From Phialemonium atrogriseum (Eukaryota; Ascomycota; Sordariomycetes; Cephalothecales; Cephalothecaceae), in NCBI RefSeq assembly GCF_030411735.1, contig NW_026848141.1, positions 868,001-932,000 of the forward strand: a stretch of 64,000 bases of DNA. Direction: 5' to 3'. The notes below the pieces were generated by a model. The model had not been told where the DNA came from. It ran no database searches and saw nothing but the letters and a program-made list of their open reading frames with translations. Both the position numbers and the translations under genes were made by a program. This document shows positions 45,201 to 57,762 of the stretch, piece after piece (within the stretch, counting starts at the first letter, position 1; every line of letters begins with the position of its first letter).

Positions 45201-47666
45201 GTGGACTCTCTCCTGGGTTTCCTGGTCACCAACAAAAACCAAAAAAAACGCATCCAACATGACGATCGACAGGTATTGCACCATAGCAGCGACACAGGGA
45301 ACCCATAATAATCTGCAGCCAGCCGCAAACACCCCTAAACCCAATCGGTCCGAGAGGCACGCGCCTAGTTGGTAAAGCGAAGCTATCGAGGTGCATGGTC
45401 GCCTTGCGTCGACGGCGCCGCCGACTCGACCAACCGCAATGAAGGCGCCTCAAACAAAGAACGGAGAAAAAAAGTGGCTTTGGACGCCTTGCGACCTGAA
45501 ACACGCTCTCTCGCCGCCGCCTCTTGCGCAGGAACCAGGAACCCTGCGTTCGAGGGGCTGCATGTGGCTGGTCATCCTCGCCCGCCCATTTTGCTGCCTC
45601 AACACTCTCGATGTCGAAAACCTGCTTGCTTTTGCCTCTTCCTTCTTCCCTCCCCCCGTCCTGTCACCCCAGACCGGTGAGGCGGCGGATACTCCTCTCT
45701 TTGATCATTCTGCTGTCGTCAACTCAACGTCATCCACGGTCCTCGAGGCTACACCGGGTTTCTCGCCATCGCACGCGCCATGCAGCCGATGCCTAAGACA
45801 AGCCCCCGATCGCCAAGCCCGGCCTAGACCTTGAGAGTTCAGCTCCCCATGGTCCTCGCCAGACGTGGCATGAGGTGACCGCCATCTGCCTGGTCGCCTT
45901 GCCGACAACACCCCGTAGACCTTGTACCCTTTGCCTTGTCTCTCCCGTGCCATACCGCCCCCCCAAAATGACACAGCCTGCATTCGAGTATGGACGCACA
46001 TCTTCCCTCGCCCCGTTGAGGTACCGCAGTTCTCACACCGCCGGTCTGGCCGCCGCCTCTGGGAGCCACATGCGCCTCTGCCGGCCCTCAGCCTTGTAAG
46101 CCGACAGGTTTGTGAGTGGTGGAGAGATGGACCCCTCGCATTCCACAAGCAATCCGTGCCAAGTGGACGCCTCCCTCCGACACCGTCGCCCTCCAGTAGG
46201 GACGCGGAGGAGGAGGGTGGGGGCCGTGTAGGCTGTGCAAGCGCGATTCCTTCCAGAGAGGCAACGAACGGAACGACGGGGGTTTGCGATCCCCCGTAAC
46301 TCCACGTCTTGCGCAACCAAGACGCGTACGGCCACCCTCGAGCGGCGTCTTGGCAGTCTTGGAGGCATTGGTCCCACTACGAATCTTGGGGCAGTACGTA
46401 CGCTCGACAGGGTCCTCTCTGGTTCCAGAGCGGGCCTCGCAACATGCACAGCCTCTCGGCCGGGGGGGCAGCCTCTCCTCAACCGATTGGAGGAACGAGT
46501 TCGTAACAGAAAAAGGGGTAGCGCACATGGTTAATTGTCTTACAACGAGCGAACCGAGTAAGACGGGAGAATAAGATATGCGGCGACAATAATTGACAAA
46601 TATTTTTGACTGGGCAACCACGAATAACCGAAAAGGGGTAACGTAATAATTTTTATTTTTTTTAAAAAAGGGGGTAAACCAACAGCGACCGAACAATGTC
46701 TAATCATAACACTGGTTATTGCAAGATCAGAGACGCACAGCAATCGTCAAAGTGCTTGCACAGCAAATAACTGATTCCCGGCCTAATCACGCCTATAGCC
46801 TCTAAATCTGGGCGCTAGGCGGTGTAAGTCATCATCCAAGTTCCACAACACCATCAGTCAAGTTTTACAGTGTATAAAACGGGCCGTTTCAGACTACTTC
46901 TGGCCGACCGAAGGTCCCGAGGGCAGACATGGGCACCCTCCCCCCGGTCGGGGTCTCCTCCCCAGTCATTTTGCGATGCCCGCTCGTGGTCTGTCCAGTG
47001 CATACGGTCTGATTTCAGCAGTAAGAGGTCCGACTGTTGGCAGTTGGTTGATTGAGTGAGGATTCCGGCTGCCTAATGTGGGTCATTCAGTCATGTCGCA
47101 AGGCAGACTAGAGGTGCACAGCATCAACTGAGCTAGCCTGAGCGGCGTCGCTATCTCATGTCTGCGAGGACGGACTGGGCTAAAAGATTGTTGTAAACGC
47201 ACAGGAAGCCGAGCGGGCCGCTTCAGAGGCTGTGTCTTGGTTTCAGGGGCATTGCCTGGTTCTGAAGAAGCCAGCCAGTACCGCAACAGCGACGAAGACA
47301 ACGACTCCGAAAGACTTGTGCGCTAACCGGGGCGGTTCTTTCGCAGTCCCAGTGGACTTATAAGCGCCTAGGTGGAAGGATCGCAGAGAGGAGAAACTAT
47401 CTTTAGGGGCCAGCCTGATGTTTATCAAGGAATCTAGACTGGCTAGGCCATTCTACTAAGCGCCAGGCAAGTTAATAAGAGGCACAAAACTAGGACGGGC
47501 TAGAAACAAAAGTGTGGCCAATTGGCTGCGAATGAATGAATGCCGCCAGCCAAAATACAACAAGCAACATCTCCCACCCATGAGATTCCCTGAGTTGTCA
47601 GCTGCCCATTCCCAGCGTTTTCTCGCAATCACCTCTTTCGTTTCAGTCCAAACAGAAGAGTACAGT
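36201..47666. other. 11.5-kb stretch without a supportable gene
   Basis: The PLC promoter and leader occupy the left end (36.2-37 kb). Beyond it I find only short frames on both strands. The longest, about 200 codons at 45.7-46.7 kb on the minus strand, overlap on several frames and lack domain signal. The stretch has recurrent TAGGTACCTA motifs (37883-37897, 39647-39662, 41725-41825), poly-purine and poly-C runs, an AT-rich patch at 46640-46670, and a triple GGCGGACTA repeat at 44892-44915. I see no LTRs, terminal inverted repeats or tRNA genes. Non-coding RNAs or multi-exon genes of unfamiliar proteins cannot be excluded. Confidence 0.4.
41725..41830. repeat. GTACCTA-rich imperfect palindrome
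   Basis: ACCTGTTGTACTGTAGGTA at about 41737 is matched in inverted form by TACCTACTGTGGTACAGGT after a short AAA-centred loop. Further TACCTAG/GTACCTAGG copies extend to 41830. It could form a cruciform or hairpin RNA. Nothing ties it to a gene. Confidence 0.5.
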
Positions 47667-48533
47667 ATGGCCCAAACACCAAAACACGAAATCCTTTTCT
47701 CTGTTCCGTTTTCTAGCCTCGCGAAACCACTTCCGTCCTTGGAGAAGATAGAGAAGTCTGTGGATGCTCTTCAGTAAACTAGCGTCCACCGTACTGTCCG
47801 TCTGTGCGAGTCGCTCGTCGTCAAATTTGGTGTGGGTGACGACCCAATTGAAGGAGAGACCCTCCTGTTCGTACGGGAAAACTCCAACGTGGCTGTTCCC
47901 CAACTCTTCGCCATCTATCAGAAGGAGTGGGAAGACACCAAGATCACGTATATCGTGATGGAGAACATTAGCGGAAGAACTCTCATTTCGCTATGGGACG
48001 GTCTGAGCGGGTTGGAATAGGCCTCCATCGCCAGTCAGCTTCGGAAGAGCTTCGATACCTTGCGGCAGCTACCCTCTCCAGGTTATTTTGGGAGTGTTGA
48101 GCGACGGAAACCCCTAGATGGAATGTTCTGGACAGACGAAGACCTCACAGCCATCAACGGTCCCTTCAGTACTGAAGACGAGCTGATTGAGGCCATGCTC
48201 AAGAGATATATCCGCGACTGTGGGGACCGCGTGCGCCACAGAGCTGAATACTATCGTCGCGTCCTTCCGCAGGTTCTGCAAGGAAATGGCACGGCAGTAT
48301 TCACGCACAACGACCTCCAGCGGAAAAACATCATTATCAGGCCCAACGGAGAGACCGTTATTGTGGACTGGGCGGCTTCAGGGTGGTATCCAGTGTACTG
48401 GGAGTATGCCACGGCTATGTTTACCTTCGAGGCCAAGAAGGATGACTGGCACATCTACGTGGGGAAGATCTTGGATGAGTTTCCAAATCATTATATATGG
48501 ATAGACACATTGCGGGTAGAGATGTGGGGATAA
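47667..48533 (+). pseudogene. APH-type phosphotransferase gene with two in-frame stops
   Basis: One unshifted frame from ATG 47667 to TAA 48533 reads as an aminoglycoside-phosphotransferase-fold protein of the kind common in fungi. N-lobe V-V-K-F-G is followed by E-x-x-x-L-x-F and V-M-E-N-I-S-G-R-T-L. The catalytic loop is F-T-H-N-D-L-Q-R-K-N-I and the metal site V-D-W-A-A-S-G-W-Y-P-V-Y-W-E-Y. TAA at 47775-47777 and TAG at 48018-48020 interrupt it. Neither is removed by a GT-AG intron of normal size. With every catalytic motif intact and no frameshift, the loss looks recent. The substrate is unknown. Confidence 0.8.
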
Positions 48534-49187
48534 TGACATCCATGAAGGCAGAGTTAAACCTGGATGCGTGAACATGATGCTGAGACTATTTTTGTGTTTA
48601 GCAAAGCTGAGTCCATGGAAGCAGGCGGGATAGCAGGACGCACAGCCAGCCTCGGTTTGGCCGAAAGAGCTGGGGTAGCTACCTGCCTAATGAGGTTTCC
48701 CTTGATGAGTTTGTCGAACCTCGGGCAATTGGGAGTTAAGTCAGTGGTCAGTCACTTCTACCTAAGTAACAAATTGTAACCTTTAGCAGAGAACTGCCCT
48801 CCTCCCGCCCCCCCCTTTTTTTGGCGAGTATGGTAGATGTGTGAATCATTTGGTCAGGTCTGAAGCTTGGTAGAAAGAGGTTGATCACCAATATCAGAGG
48901 CACTCTTTGAGACCGGTTGATATATAGGATAATCTCATTGGCAACAATAGTAGCATAACCGAGTACACATGAGTCTGGTATCATCCCGCAAGCCCTTATT
49001 ACTTGCGTCCAAACTCCATCGATCACATTATCCTCAAACCTTGAACGCCTTCCCACAGGACCTCTAAATGCCTGCCAAGTTCTGGAAGGACCATTTCTTC
49101 CAGCTTTCCGCTCGCTCTGAACCAGCGGGTACGCGAGAGCCCAGAGGCACTCAAACTCTCGCTTCTTCGTACCACTGACTTCCCCCC
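48534..49187. other. intergenic spacer
   Basis: Separates the APH relic from the TFIIIC gene's stop. Contains a poly-C/poly-T run near 48810 and no gene that I can support. Confidence 0.5.
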
Positions 49188-52100
49188 TTACCCGTCCACA
49201 TCCATGACGCCGTCACCAGCGGCGCCACTCACTGCCGGGCCGGGAGCACAAGGGCCACTCTCCTTTCCCGCGTCACCAACACCAGAAACAGTAGGAGCAC
49301 CCCGATCCCCCTCCCCCCTCTGCGCCTCAACGGCCAACCACCACCACTCAGTCGGGGCCAGCGCCGTCCCCTCAACCCGGCGCCTCAGCAGGCCAACCCC
49401 CTCGCCCCAGTCGAGTATCATCTGTGCCTCGAACGCCATGAGCACCGGCTGCAGCGCGGCCGCCAGGGCCGCGGCCCCGGCGCCCCCGCGGCACGAGAGC
49501 ATGAACAGCGCGGCGCCCAGGCACTTGCACCAGCGGGGCCTGTCGAGGCGGCCGAACACGTCGCACCACAGCGGGATCTCGCCGCGGGGGCCGCGGCAGG
49601 GCGGGTCCGCGGCGGCGACGCGGGCCCGGAGGGCGGCCAGCTCGGGGTCGGCGTCGTCGAGGTACGAGGCCGCCGGCGACATGTGCATGCGGAAGTGGTG
49701 GTACCGCTTGGGGTACTTGCGCGTCTCGTAGTTGAACGGCTCGTAGCCCATGGGCACGCTCGGCTGGCCCGTCGTCTCGACGCCGATGCGCTGGTGCGCC
49801 TGCAGGTTGAGGATCGCCATGATGGCGCCGTCGTTGCACACGTACCTGACGACCGCCTTGCGGCCCTCGCGGAAGCAGGCGTCGAGCTCCTTCTTGAACT
49901 CGACGGCTCTGGCGAACTTGTCCTCCTGGGCCGTCTTGTCCAGCACCTTTATGACGCGGCCGCTTAGCTTCCAGATGCGGTTGTAGTCGGACTGGCGAGT
50001 GGACTTGGCAATCATGCCCAGTTTCCGGAGCTGGATGGATGCGTCCTCCATGAGCCTCGTTCTATCGGCCTGAGGCAATCCGCACAACTGATTCAGCCTT
50101 TCCTTGACGGCTTGGGACGAATATCTCGGCACCGGAGTCACGCAGAGAGCGCGGATCCAAGACATGGCGGCGGTCAAGCTGTCCGCGATGGTCTCCTGGT
50201 TATCATCGATCGGAATGGAAATGGCTTGCGAGCTTGCGTCTTGGAACCTGTCGAAGTAAGACCGTACGGTCATGAAGTAGGTCTCACGCCATTCCCGCGA
50301 TTTGTGCGCCGGTTCGACTATGGCCAACTTTTGATCGCCGAGTTCTTCCAGGGACGCAGGCAGGCGAATGGATACCGACTCTGTACTGAGGAGCTCCCTT
50401 GTCCAGAGTGTCAGCATCTTCCAATCGTAGGCAATGACATTTTCGTAGTCGATCGGCGGGAGTTCGTTGTTCTCGTACGCCCTCAGGAATTCCTTCCGGA
50501 ACTTCTGGGTCAAATTTGTAATACTCGACCTTTGCTCTTTCCGCGCCGTGATCCAGAATCGTCGAAGGCCTGAGAGAGTCATCTTCGGGAAGAGCCTCAG
50601 CACCAAGCCCCAATCAACCGACTGGCCGACTCCGCCCATGAGGGTCGTAATACAAACAAAGGCCGAAAGTCTTGTAGACTCGCTGTACCAGTCTTCCTTG
50701 CCTTCGTCGCTGTCATGGGTCGCAATGAACTCATCCGCCGATTTCGGATACGCCGTGAGATAGCGATTCTTATTGAGAGGTACCACACGGAGCGCCTTGC
50801 CCGACTTCCTTCCGTTCCTCTTCGAGATATTCATGGCAAGGGGCCCCGAGAAATTTTTGCGAGGGCGACCTCTCGGCTTTGGGGAAGGGGCTCCCCAGTC
50901 CTCGAACTTGCCCTCCGCAATGAGGTCGTAAGGTAGGGTCTGCATCTCAAACATGTTCTCCGCTGACCACACCGGCGTGACTGGTGCCATGCTAGCTCTC
51001 ACCGGGGGCGCTGACACATTGATGTAGATGCAGTCAGGGGCTACCATGTCCCCCGAGAGCACGGCATTGCCGTCTTCCGATAACTCCCAAGCCTCAATGC
51101 GATCCAGAATTTGGCAGAACTCTCCTAGAAGTGGATCGGCCCAAGAGGTCGATCCATCGGGGTCGGCTTTGGTCCTCGCTATGATATCGTCGACATCAGC
51201 CGGCATATACTGGGAAAGAATAAGGTTGCGGTCGGGAGGCGAGCCTTCCAGCACAAAGCTCTGGTTTCCACCCTCAATAAAGTGCCGTCGTTTCAGGGTG
51301 GGCCAGGCGCCTTGAGACTCTTCCTTGAGCGGAGTAGATGGCACGAAGGCAAACCCCTCGCCCCGTTCCCGCTCGGGAAGATCAATGGGGCTAGTATCCG
51401 GTGGTGTACCGGTTGAGCTCGTATCTGGAGTCTGAGGAAGGTCTTCATCTTCAGATGCAGACTCTTTGTGGCTGTCGAGGTGCGTATTGGGTTCGAGAAA
51501 CCGGACATGCGGGGTACGGGGCTGCGGGTGGGCGAGAGTGTCGGTAGCGAACGTGAAGAAGCCAGGCGGTAAGCTGTCCAGCCCTGGGTTGTTTCGCACA
51601 GCCAATTTTCTTGGGGCGGCTGTGTGCCCTTTCCTCGGTCCCCTCTTAGCAGGGAGCAAACCAAACGTTCTGATCGCGTCTACCACCGACGTGGGCTTGA
51701 GTTCCATGTTTGCCGCGGGGGGAGGCGTCGTGGGGACAGAACTGCCAGAACCACCATGTTTTTCGCCTTCAGCCTCGACTGCAGCATGCCGTACATTGTT
51801 CGCGGTGGGAGGCGTTGTCGAGTGGTGGTGGGAGACTAAATCGTTCACGGTGGGAGGAGTTGTCAATCCATCCTCTGCGTTACGCTTTACTGTTCCCTTG
51901 TGCATCTGCTCCCGGCGACCGGATACCGATTTTCTGGGGCTTTTTTCATTTACCATGGACGGGTTTGTGACTGGACCCGAGTCCGTCCTGGATTTCTTCG
52001 CGTTGCCCCTTTCACCCAATTCGTCGGCATCAAGCTCTCGCTGGCGCTTCGTTGTTTGCCGCTCCGATCGTTTCCCACTCTCGCCTTCGCCGACCTCCCG

Positions 52101-55100
52101 TGACCGCCTCTCGACCGCCCCTGAGGACTTGCCCTTTGAGTAATACGGTGCGCTCAGGACCTCGACCTCTCCAGTCTGGTCCCGCCTTTGTCGGAATTTT
52201 GGTCCATTCTTGCCGCTGCGCTCGGCGTCGGCCGGTTCCCTGTCAAGTTCCTGCAACATCCTGAGCTCTTCCTTTGATGGCGAGAAGGCTGCCGGGATGA
52301 AGATGTTCGGGTATGCGTCCTGCATCTTCCCCTTGAGCACGGCTGGAAGGATGCTGGAGGGATCCAGTTCTGTCTTGACGAGCATGGTGATGACGGCCAG
52401 CTGTCCGCTGCTCTCCCTGAACGCGTGCCCTATCTCTCGAGCTTTCTTCTTGTTCTCGAGGATCTTAAGCGCAATCTTACAATTCTTAAGCGTTGGCGGG
52501 TTCTGGCCGCCGAATTCCTTCAAGAATACTCGGATCACAGCGTAGAAGAGGGCCTTGTCTCCTGGGAACACACCGCCATTGCTCTCAAGCAAATATTCGA
52601 TGATATCCAGAGCTTGCACGGTTTTGACTTTCGACTCCACAGAGATGCGACTGTAATCTGCCCTGGGCTTGAACGGCTTGGGAGTCATCTGGTTCTCTGT
52701 TGGTGGAGGATCCGGCAGCTGATGATCAAGAATTTCTTGCTGCGTGACAGGGGCCACCGTTGCAGGTATCGGTGGTCGAGGCCTTGGTGTGACACTGGGA
52801 ATGTCCTGGGCTGCCTCAGACATATGCTCCTGCGGGTTTCCGGTGCCTGGACGACTGGGAGAGCCAATAACAGCAACCGAAGCCTCAGCCTCAACCTCAA
52901 CCTCAACCTCAACCTCAACTTCAACCTCCATTTTTTCAGGAGGCTGAACTGGGCTGCCTGGAGGATTGGGAGAGCTCATAAGAGGAGACGAAGCCTCTAT
53001 TTTTTCTGACGGTTCAACCGGGCTGCCCGGCGTCGGCAGGGCAGGACTTGATGCCTGGGGATTCGCGGCTTCCAGGGCAGCGGCTGGGAGTGCCACTACA
53101 GGGGGCTTAACTAGCGGCACCGAAGGCCTGGGCTCATTCCGAGGCGCTTCGCTGAGAATTGGCTGTTCCTCGTGTCTTTCGCGTGGCCGGTCGTCGTCAA
53201 TCGCCAACCCCCGAAAATTGGGCGCTGCACCTCGGATGAGTCGAGCTATCTTGCGCGCTGCTCTGGCCTTGGGGGTAACTGGTTTGGCACGGAGACGGCC
53301 CCGACGATTCCTCCCCGCTGGCGTCGCTGGCCCATCCCCAGAGCCTGGCTGTTTCTCCGGTTCAGGCGATAAGGATGGCATCCTCCGACGCTTTTTGGGT
53401 CGATCCACAACGGGGGCTGCAACGTAGCTGGGATTACATGGGTTTTGAGCCTTTGTCAAGTGATACTTGAGCCCCATGTCATTCTTCCAGGCTCCGCCGC
53501 ACTTGTCGCATTTGAAGGGTTTTCCTGCTCCACCAGCCTTCTTTCCTGGACGGCCACGCCCGCCAGTTGTTGGTTTCGGGGGCTCCTCCGGCGCCTCGTC
53601 GGCGTTGGTTCCGGCTCTTATTGCGACGACGCGATCCCGAAGGGACACTGCCTGCTCATGGTTATGGGGGTCATCCTTGAAGACGAAAATGTACGTCCAG
53701 GACGATTCCTCGTCGCCGTCACCTTTAGTGGTGCAGACCAGACTATTATCGTCTCCTCCAGGAACAGGCCGAATGGAGGGATCTTCAAGCAAGTGAGTGA
53801 GCGGTATGGTCAAAGGCCCTTTGCCAGTCTCTCCAGGTTGCCTATAGAATACGAGCTTCCGGTCGTTGCCAGGCAAGGAAAGCTCGCCAGCAATTCCGTT
53901 GTACTGAACTCCAAAGGTAATGTCGGCATATTCTGCCATGATCTTGTCTCCATCCTCAAGGCCGCCTTGGTTGACTGGGATGAATCCCGTAGTGGTTATA
54001 GGCAGAGTGATAAGGTAATCGGGAGATTTCAGCTTCTCGGATTTGAAGATGATGACTAGCGATTTCCTCGGCCTTCCTAGTATCCTTCGCCGAGGGTTCA
54101 GCGAGCCAGGTTCGCCAATATAAGCACCAGGTGGCTTGCCTGGTAGCTTCTCGGCCATTTTCTCCGATTCTTCCTCCTTCGTGGCTCCATCAGTCTCAAG
54201 GCGGCGGCGCTTAGGCGATCTTCCATCTGCGGTGCCTGTTGCAGACACAGGTTCCGGCGTGCGCAATCTTCGCTGTTTGGAAAACTTGGGGCACCCTTTT
54301 CTTGCCGCTTGGCTGAGAGCCGAAAAGGTCGAGGCATTCTCCCCAGCCAAGGCGTGGGGTTGGATAGTGCGAAATCCATAGGAAGGAGTCATGGGAGGAG
54401 ATGCAGAGGAATTCGGAACGCCCCCTTTATCCTCGGCCTGGCTGGCTGATTCGGCTTGAGCGTTGTCGACCTCGCCCGGTGAGCTAATGGCCTGTTTCGT
54501 CGAATACATGTAGGTGGAGGTCTTGCCATGCCGAACGAGTTCGCTGCTGATCTGGAACTTCTTCAAGTGTGCCGGCTGCTGATTGTTGGCAGAATTGGTC
54601 AGGGCTGAACTGACATAGCGTCGGAAGTGGTAGCCGACAGTGGAAGAGCTGAGCTGCGGGTTGGATATTCCACGCGGCCCAGCATCTCGCACGGCATCAA
54701 AGAGAGTATGGACGATTGGCTTCTCCGGTACCCAGCCGGAGGGTATCGGCTGGGAGGCTGAGGCTTCGTCGGGTTCCTCTCCGTCGTCCTCGTCGTCCTC
54801 TGCTGATTTGAGGGTACCAGAAGGCTTGGCATTGGTTGAAGCTGCATTTGCTTGGGCTGACAGGTTCCTGGGGAGGGTGCCCCGATTTGAGGTTTTCTTC
54901 CCCGTGGCCAAGATTGTTTCCCACTCTTCCTCGGTTGGGTCGCGAATGAATTTGATGCAGTCCTTCCAGATTTTTCGGGAGTCGATGAAAGTAGCCGCAA
55001 CGTATCTGAGGATACCCATGTCGGCCACCTTCCGACACATTCTCGACATAGCCCTCATCTGCCACCGAAGGTCCTCCAGCCCCATCTTCAACCGTAAGTC

Positions 55101-56247
55101 CGAATATTTCATTACCCCCCAAGCCTTGACTATAGCTAGGAGAGCTTCAGCAAAGGCCTCAATGTCAATGTCCTTTCCCGTCCACTTCTTGTGCCAAAAG
55201 ACTGGCTCGGTGTCTCTTGTTAAGGCAGCCTTCGACATATCCACTCCTTTAGTCGGAGCGCTTCCATCCGCTCCGGGAAACATAGCGGGAGCCAGGTCGG
55301 TAAGCCAGAGTTTGCTTGTTTTGGTCCCCTGAGCAAACAGGGGTCTCTTCACGATGTAGCCTTTCTCAGCAAGGAAATCTGTTCGCTTCGGGACGGAGCG
55401 CTGGTCCTGACCGACAAGACGTCGAAGGTCTCCTTGCAGAATACCGTCTCGCCTCGTCGAGGCAATGCCAAGCAGGCATTTCCATTCCAAGTTGGGTATT
55501 CGTTTATAATCAACGCCATGGCGGGTTAGTCTCTTCCAGAGGGCATCTTCGGTGACGTAGATTCGTGGCTGCACTTCGAGAGCCTTTCTAGGCTTCCGGC
55601 CTTGTTTCTGCGGCGTAGCAGGTGCAGACAACCGCCCTTTTGACCGAACCTGAGTGTGTGCTGAATCCGCGGTGGCCGATTCGTCTTCAGCAGGTTGTGG
55701 TTCAGGGAGTGCAAGGACTTCGTCCAGCTCAAGACGATTCCATCGTTTATTGCCGCCGATAAGCACCTCTGGACGGGCTACTAGCCAGGTCCATGCTGCT
55801 CGAGCAAACGACATCTCGGCATCATTGAGGAGGGCCGGGGTAACTGCCCCAGGAGGCGGATTTGGCCCGCCCTGGGAATGACCGGGCACAGCCATAGCTC
55901 CCGAGTCTGCGCCATTGAAATACCCCTTGGCCAGCACGAGAAACTCAGTAATAGATGCTCCTATTTGACGCTGTTAGTCTGAGCTCACAGCCGGGTCACG
56001 TGCGTGAGACTCGGAAAACGGTGATGGGTCAGATGTGAAGTGAGCAGCAGCTTGGCAATTTGACTCGAGGAAGCCATCATAGACCCGTCCACATATTTAT
56101 ATAGGAGAGAAGCAGCGAGGCCAAAAGAGCGAGGCGTAGTGATACCAGGAGAAGGGAGGGGAACGCGCAGGTAAACTCACCCTTCTCGCCCGACAAAACG
56201 AGGTCCGGGAGAATGTGCTCGACCACTTCCTCGAGCCCGTCCTTCAT
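49188..56247 (-). CDS. tfc3: TFIIIC B-block-binding subunit (Tfc3/tau138 homologue)
   Basis: Largest DNA-binding subunit of RNA polymerase III factor TFIIIC, which recognises the B box of tRNA genes. Exon 1 is 56247-56181 (M-K-D-G-L-E-E-V-V-E-H) and exon 2 is 55960-49188, separated by a 220-bp intron (GTGAGT/AAATAG). The product is 2279 aa. The N-terminal part contains the B-block-binding winged helix at about residues 160-240 (W-K-R-L-T-R-H-G-V-D onward), and a second winged-helix-like region lies near 290-340. A C2H2-type zinc finger (C-D-K-C-G-G-A-W-K-N near 53500) and long disordered, charged stretches follow, including a Glu-Val repeat encoded at 52885-52935. The C-terminal third is conserved and helical. 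Family assignment is firm at the N-terminus; the zinc finger's role is not known to me. Confidence 0.9.
52880..52940 (-). repeat. Glu-Val hexanucleotide repeat in TFIIIC subunit
   Basis: A run of CTCAAC hexamers on the plus strand (GTTGAG on the coding strand) encodes alternating Val-Glu within a disordered part of the TFIIIC subunit. It is in frame and probably variable in length between strains. Confidence 0.8.
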
Positions 56248-56711
56248 CTTGATGGTGTGAAGTGTTACACGTCATGGGCAGAAAAAGAGATGGAGAATGT
56301 GGTTGTCGGGAATTGAACTGTGGGCGTTCCGGTATTCAAGAATCTATTTTGACTCGCGGGTGTGGGGAAAGAAGGCGGGCTGGTGGCGGGCTACCTATCT
56401 TTTGGGGTCAAGCCAAATCTCAAGGTGAGCGAAATGGGCGCTGAGGTGTGGGCACGGTGAGCAACCCGTAACTTTAGTAGCTAGCAAGCTCGGGACAATA
56501 GGAAATAGAATTTGTAGAACCTCTTCAAGCAAAAAGTGCTAGGGAAATAGGTCAAGCAGGGTTTTCTATGTTGGATGACGGAAACGGTATTGAACGCATT
56601 TATTTCTCACAAGTGTTTGTGATTTACGCACGTCAGATAGGTACCTAAAATACTATGGAAGTTGGTGAGAACTGAGAAGCTCACGTGAACCCAATCGCAA
56701 GTCGAGTACCT
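56248..56711. other. spacer between two minus-strand genes
   Basis: Holds the TFIIIC promoter on its left and the 3' end of the following minus-strand gene on its right. GGGAATTGAACTG near 56300 recalls a tRNA T-arm in reverse, but no tRNA could be folded around it. Confidence 0.45.
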
Positions 56712-57762
56712 TTACTTTTTCTCGCCTTTCTTAGCACGACTAGAGCGTCTCCCCTCCATTATCTTCCTGTACTCGGCAACCACATCGTTACGCACACCTT
56801 GCAGCTCTTCTCTTCGCCGCAAACTGCCAGCCGACTTTGGAATGTCTTGAACATCCACCGTGGCTCCACGCACCGTGAACTTGGCCATCACTGGCTTAAG
56901 CTCTGGAGGCGCTGATGCCACATCGTGAAGGCCGATTTTGGGCTCTCCCCGCTTCCGTTTCAGCTCCTCCCAAGGATCCTCTTCTGCCCCAGCCGTCTCT
57001 CCCACATACTTGCCCCGTTTCGCACCCTTCTTCTTCTTCTTGTTCTTTGACATTGCATCCTCGAGGTCCATCCTCCATTTCACGCCGAGAGCCTCATCGT
57101 CCATCTCACGCTCCTCGGCGAGCTCGAGTTCCTCTTCTCTCTTCTCCTGGACCTTTTTGTCCTCCTCTCTCCACTGGTCGTAGAGCTTGTGCATCTTCCT
57201 CTCTTTCTTGGTCCGCCACACCTTTAGGCCCAGCGGGTCCTTGCCCTTTGTGGTCTTGGTGATCAAGCCGCTCAGAGGGAAGGCTGCATCCACCCTGGTT
57301 GCGAATTCGGACATCCGCTCGCCGGGCCGGATAGACGGTACGGCCTCTTTTCCTTCAGATCCTGCATCGATCTCGGCTGTCTTCCCTGATTTCTTGTTCT
57401 TTGGGGCCGGCGTGCCATCATCAAGGCCGGATCGTGGCTTATTCCCTCCCGCGAAGGCCATTAGCCTCTTGAACGCCCGAGGCGCGTCGTTTTGCTCGAC
57501 GCCATCCCGTTTCCTCTTGAGTTTTTTCTTGTCCGTCCTATCATTGCCCTTTGTCTGCGGTTTGCCTTTTGGCTGCGGTTTGCCTTTTGGCTGCGGTCCG
57601 TTTGTCTTGGGTGCTGCGCTCGTAGGAAGAGGTTTTGCGACTTGCGAGGGCGGTAGATCAAATCTGTGCAAAGTCTCAGTTGAAGTTGAGTTTTGGATGT
57701 GCGCCATGGGGTTCCACTTACGTCGAGGGGTCCTTTACCCGTCTTGTGTGCTTGTGAGGCAT
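56712..57762 (-). CDS. conserved basic coiled-coil protein, function unknown
   Basis: Exon 1 is 57762-57722 (M-P-H-K-H-T-R-R-V-K-D-P-S) and exon 2 is 57663-56712, with a 58-bp intron (GTAAGT/CACAG). The product is 330 aa. It is Lys/Arg/Glu-rich, with a P-K-G-K repeat near residue 45, a K-K-L-K-R-K-R nuclear-localisation-like cluster, a long charged coiled coil at about 180-260 containing a K-K-K-K-K patch, and a conserved-looking end with V-D-V-Q-D-I-P-K-S-A-G-S-L-R-R-R-E. Composition suggests a nucleolar or ribosome-biogenesis protein, but that is inference from composition alone. I do not recognise a named family. Confidence 0.8.

Noticed and set aside
45705..46696. Two roughly 200-codon minus-strand frames in the gene-poor interval
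   Set aside because: They overlap each other and plus-strand frames of similar length, have Arg/Gly/Ser-biased composition and no domain, so I do not call them genes.
56290..56345. tRNA gene suggested by GGGAATTGAACTG (reverse T-arm)
   Set aside because: No D-arm, anticodon stem or closing acceptor stem could be placed around it on the minus strand.
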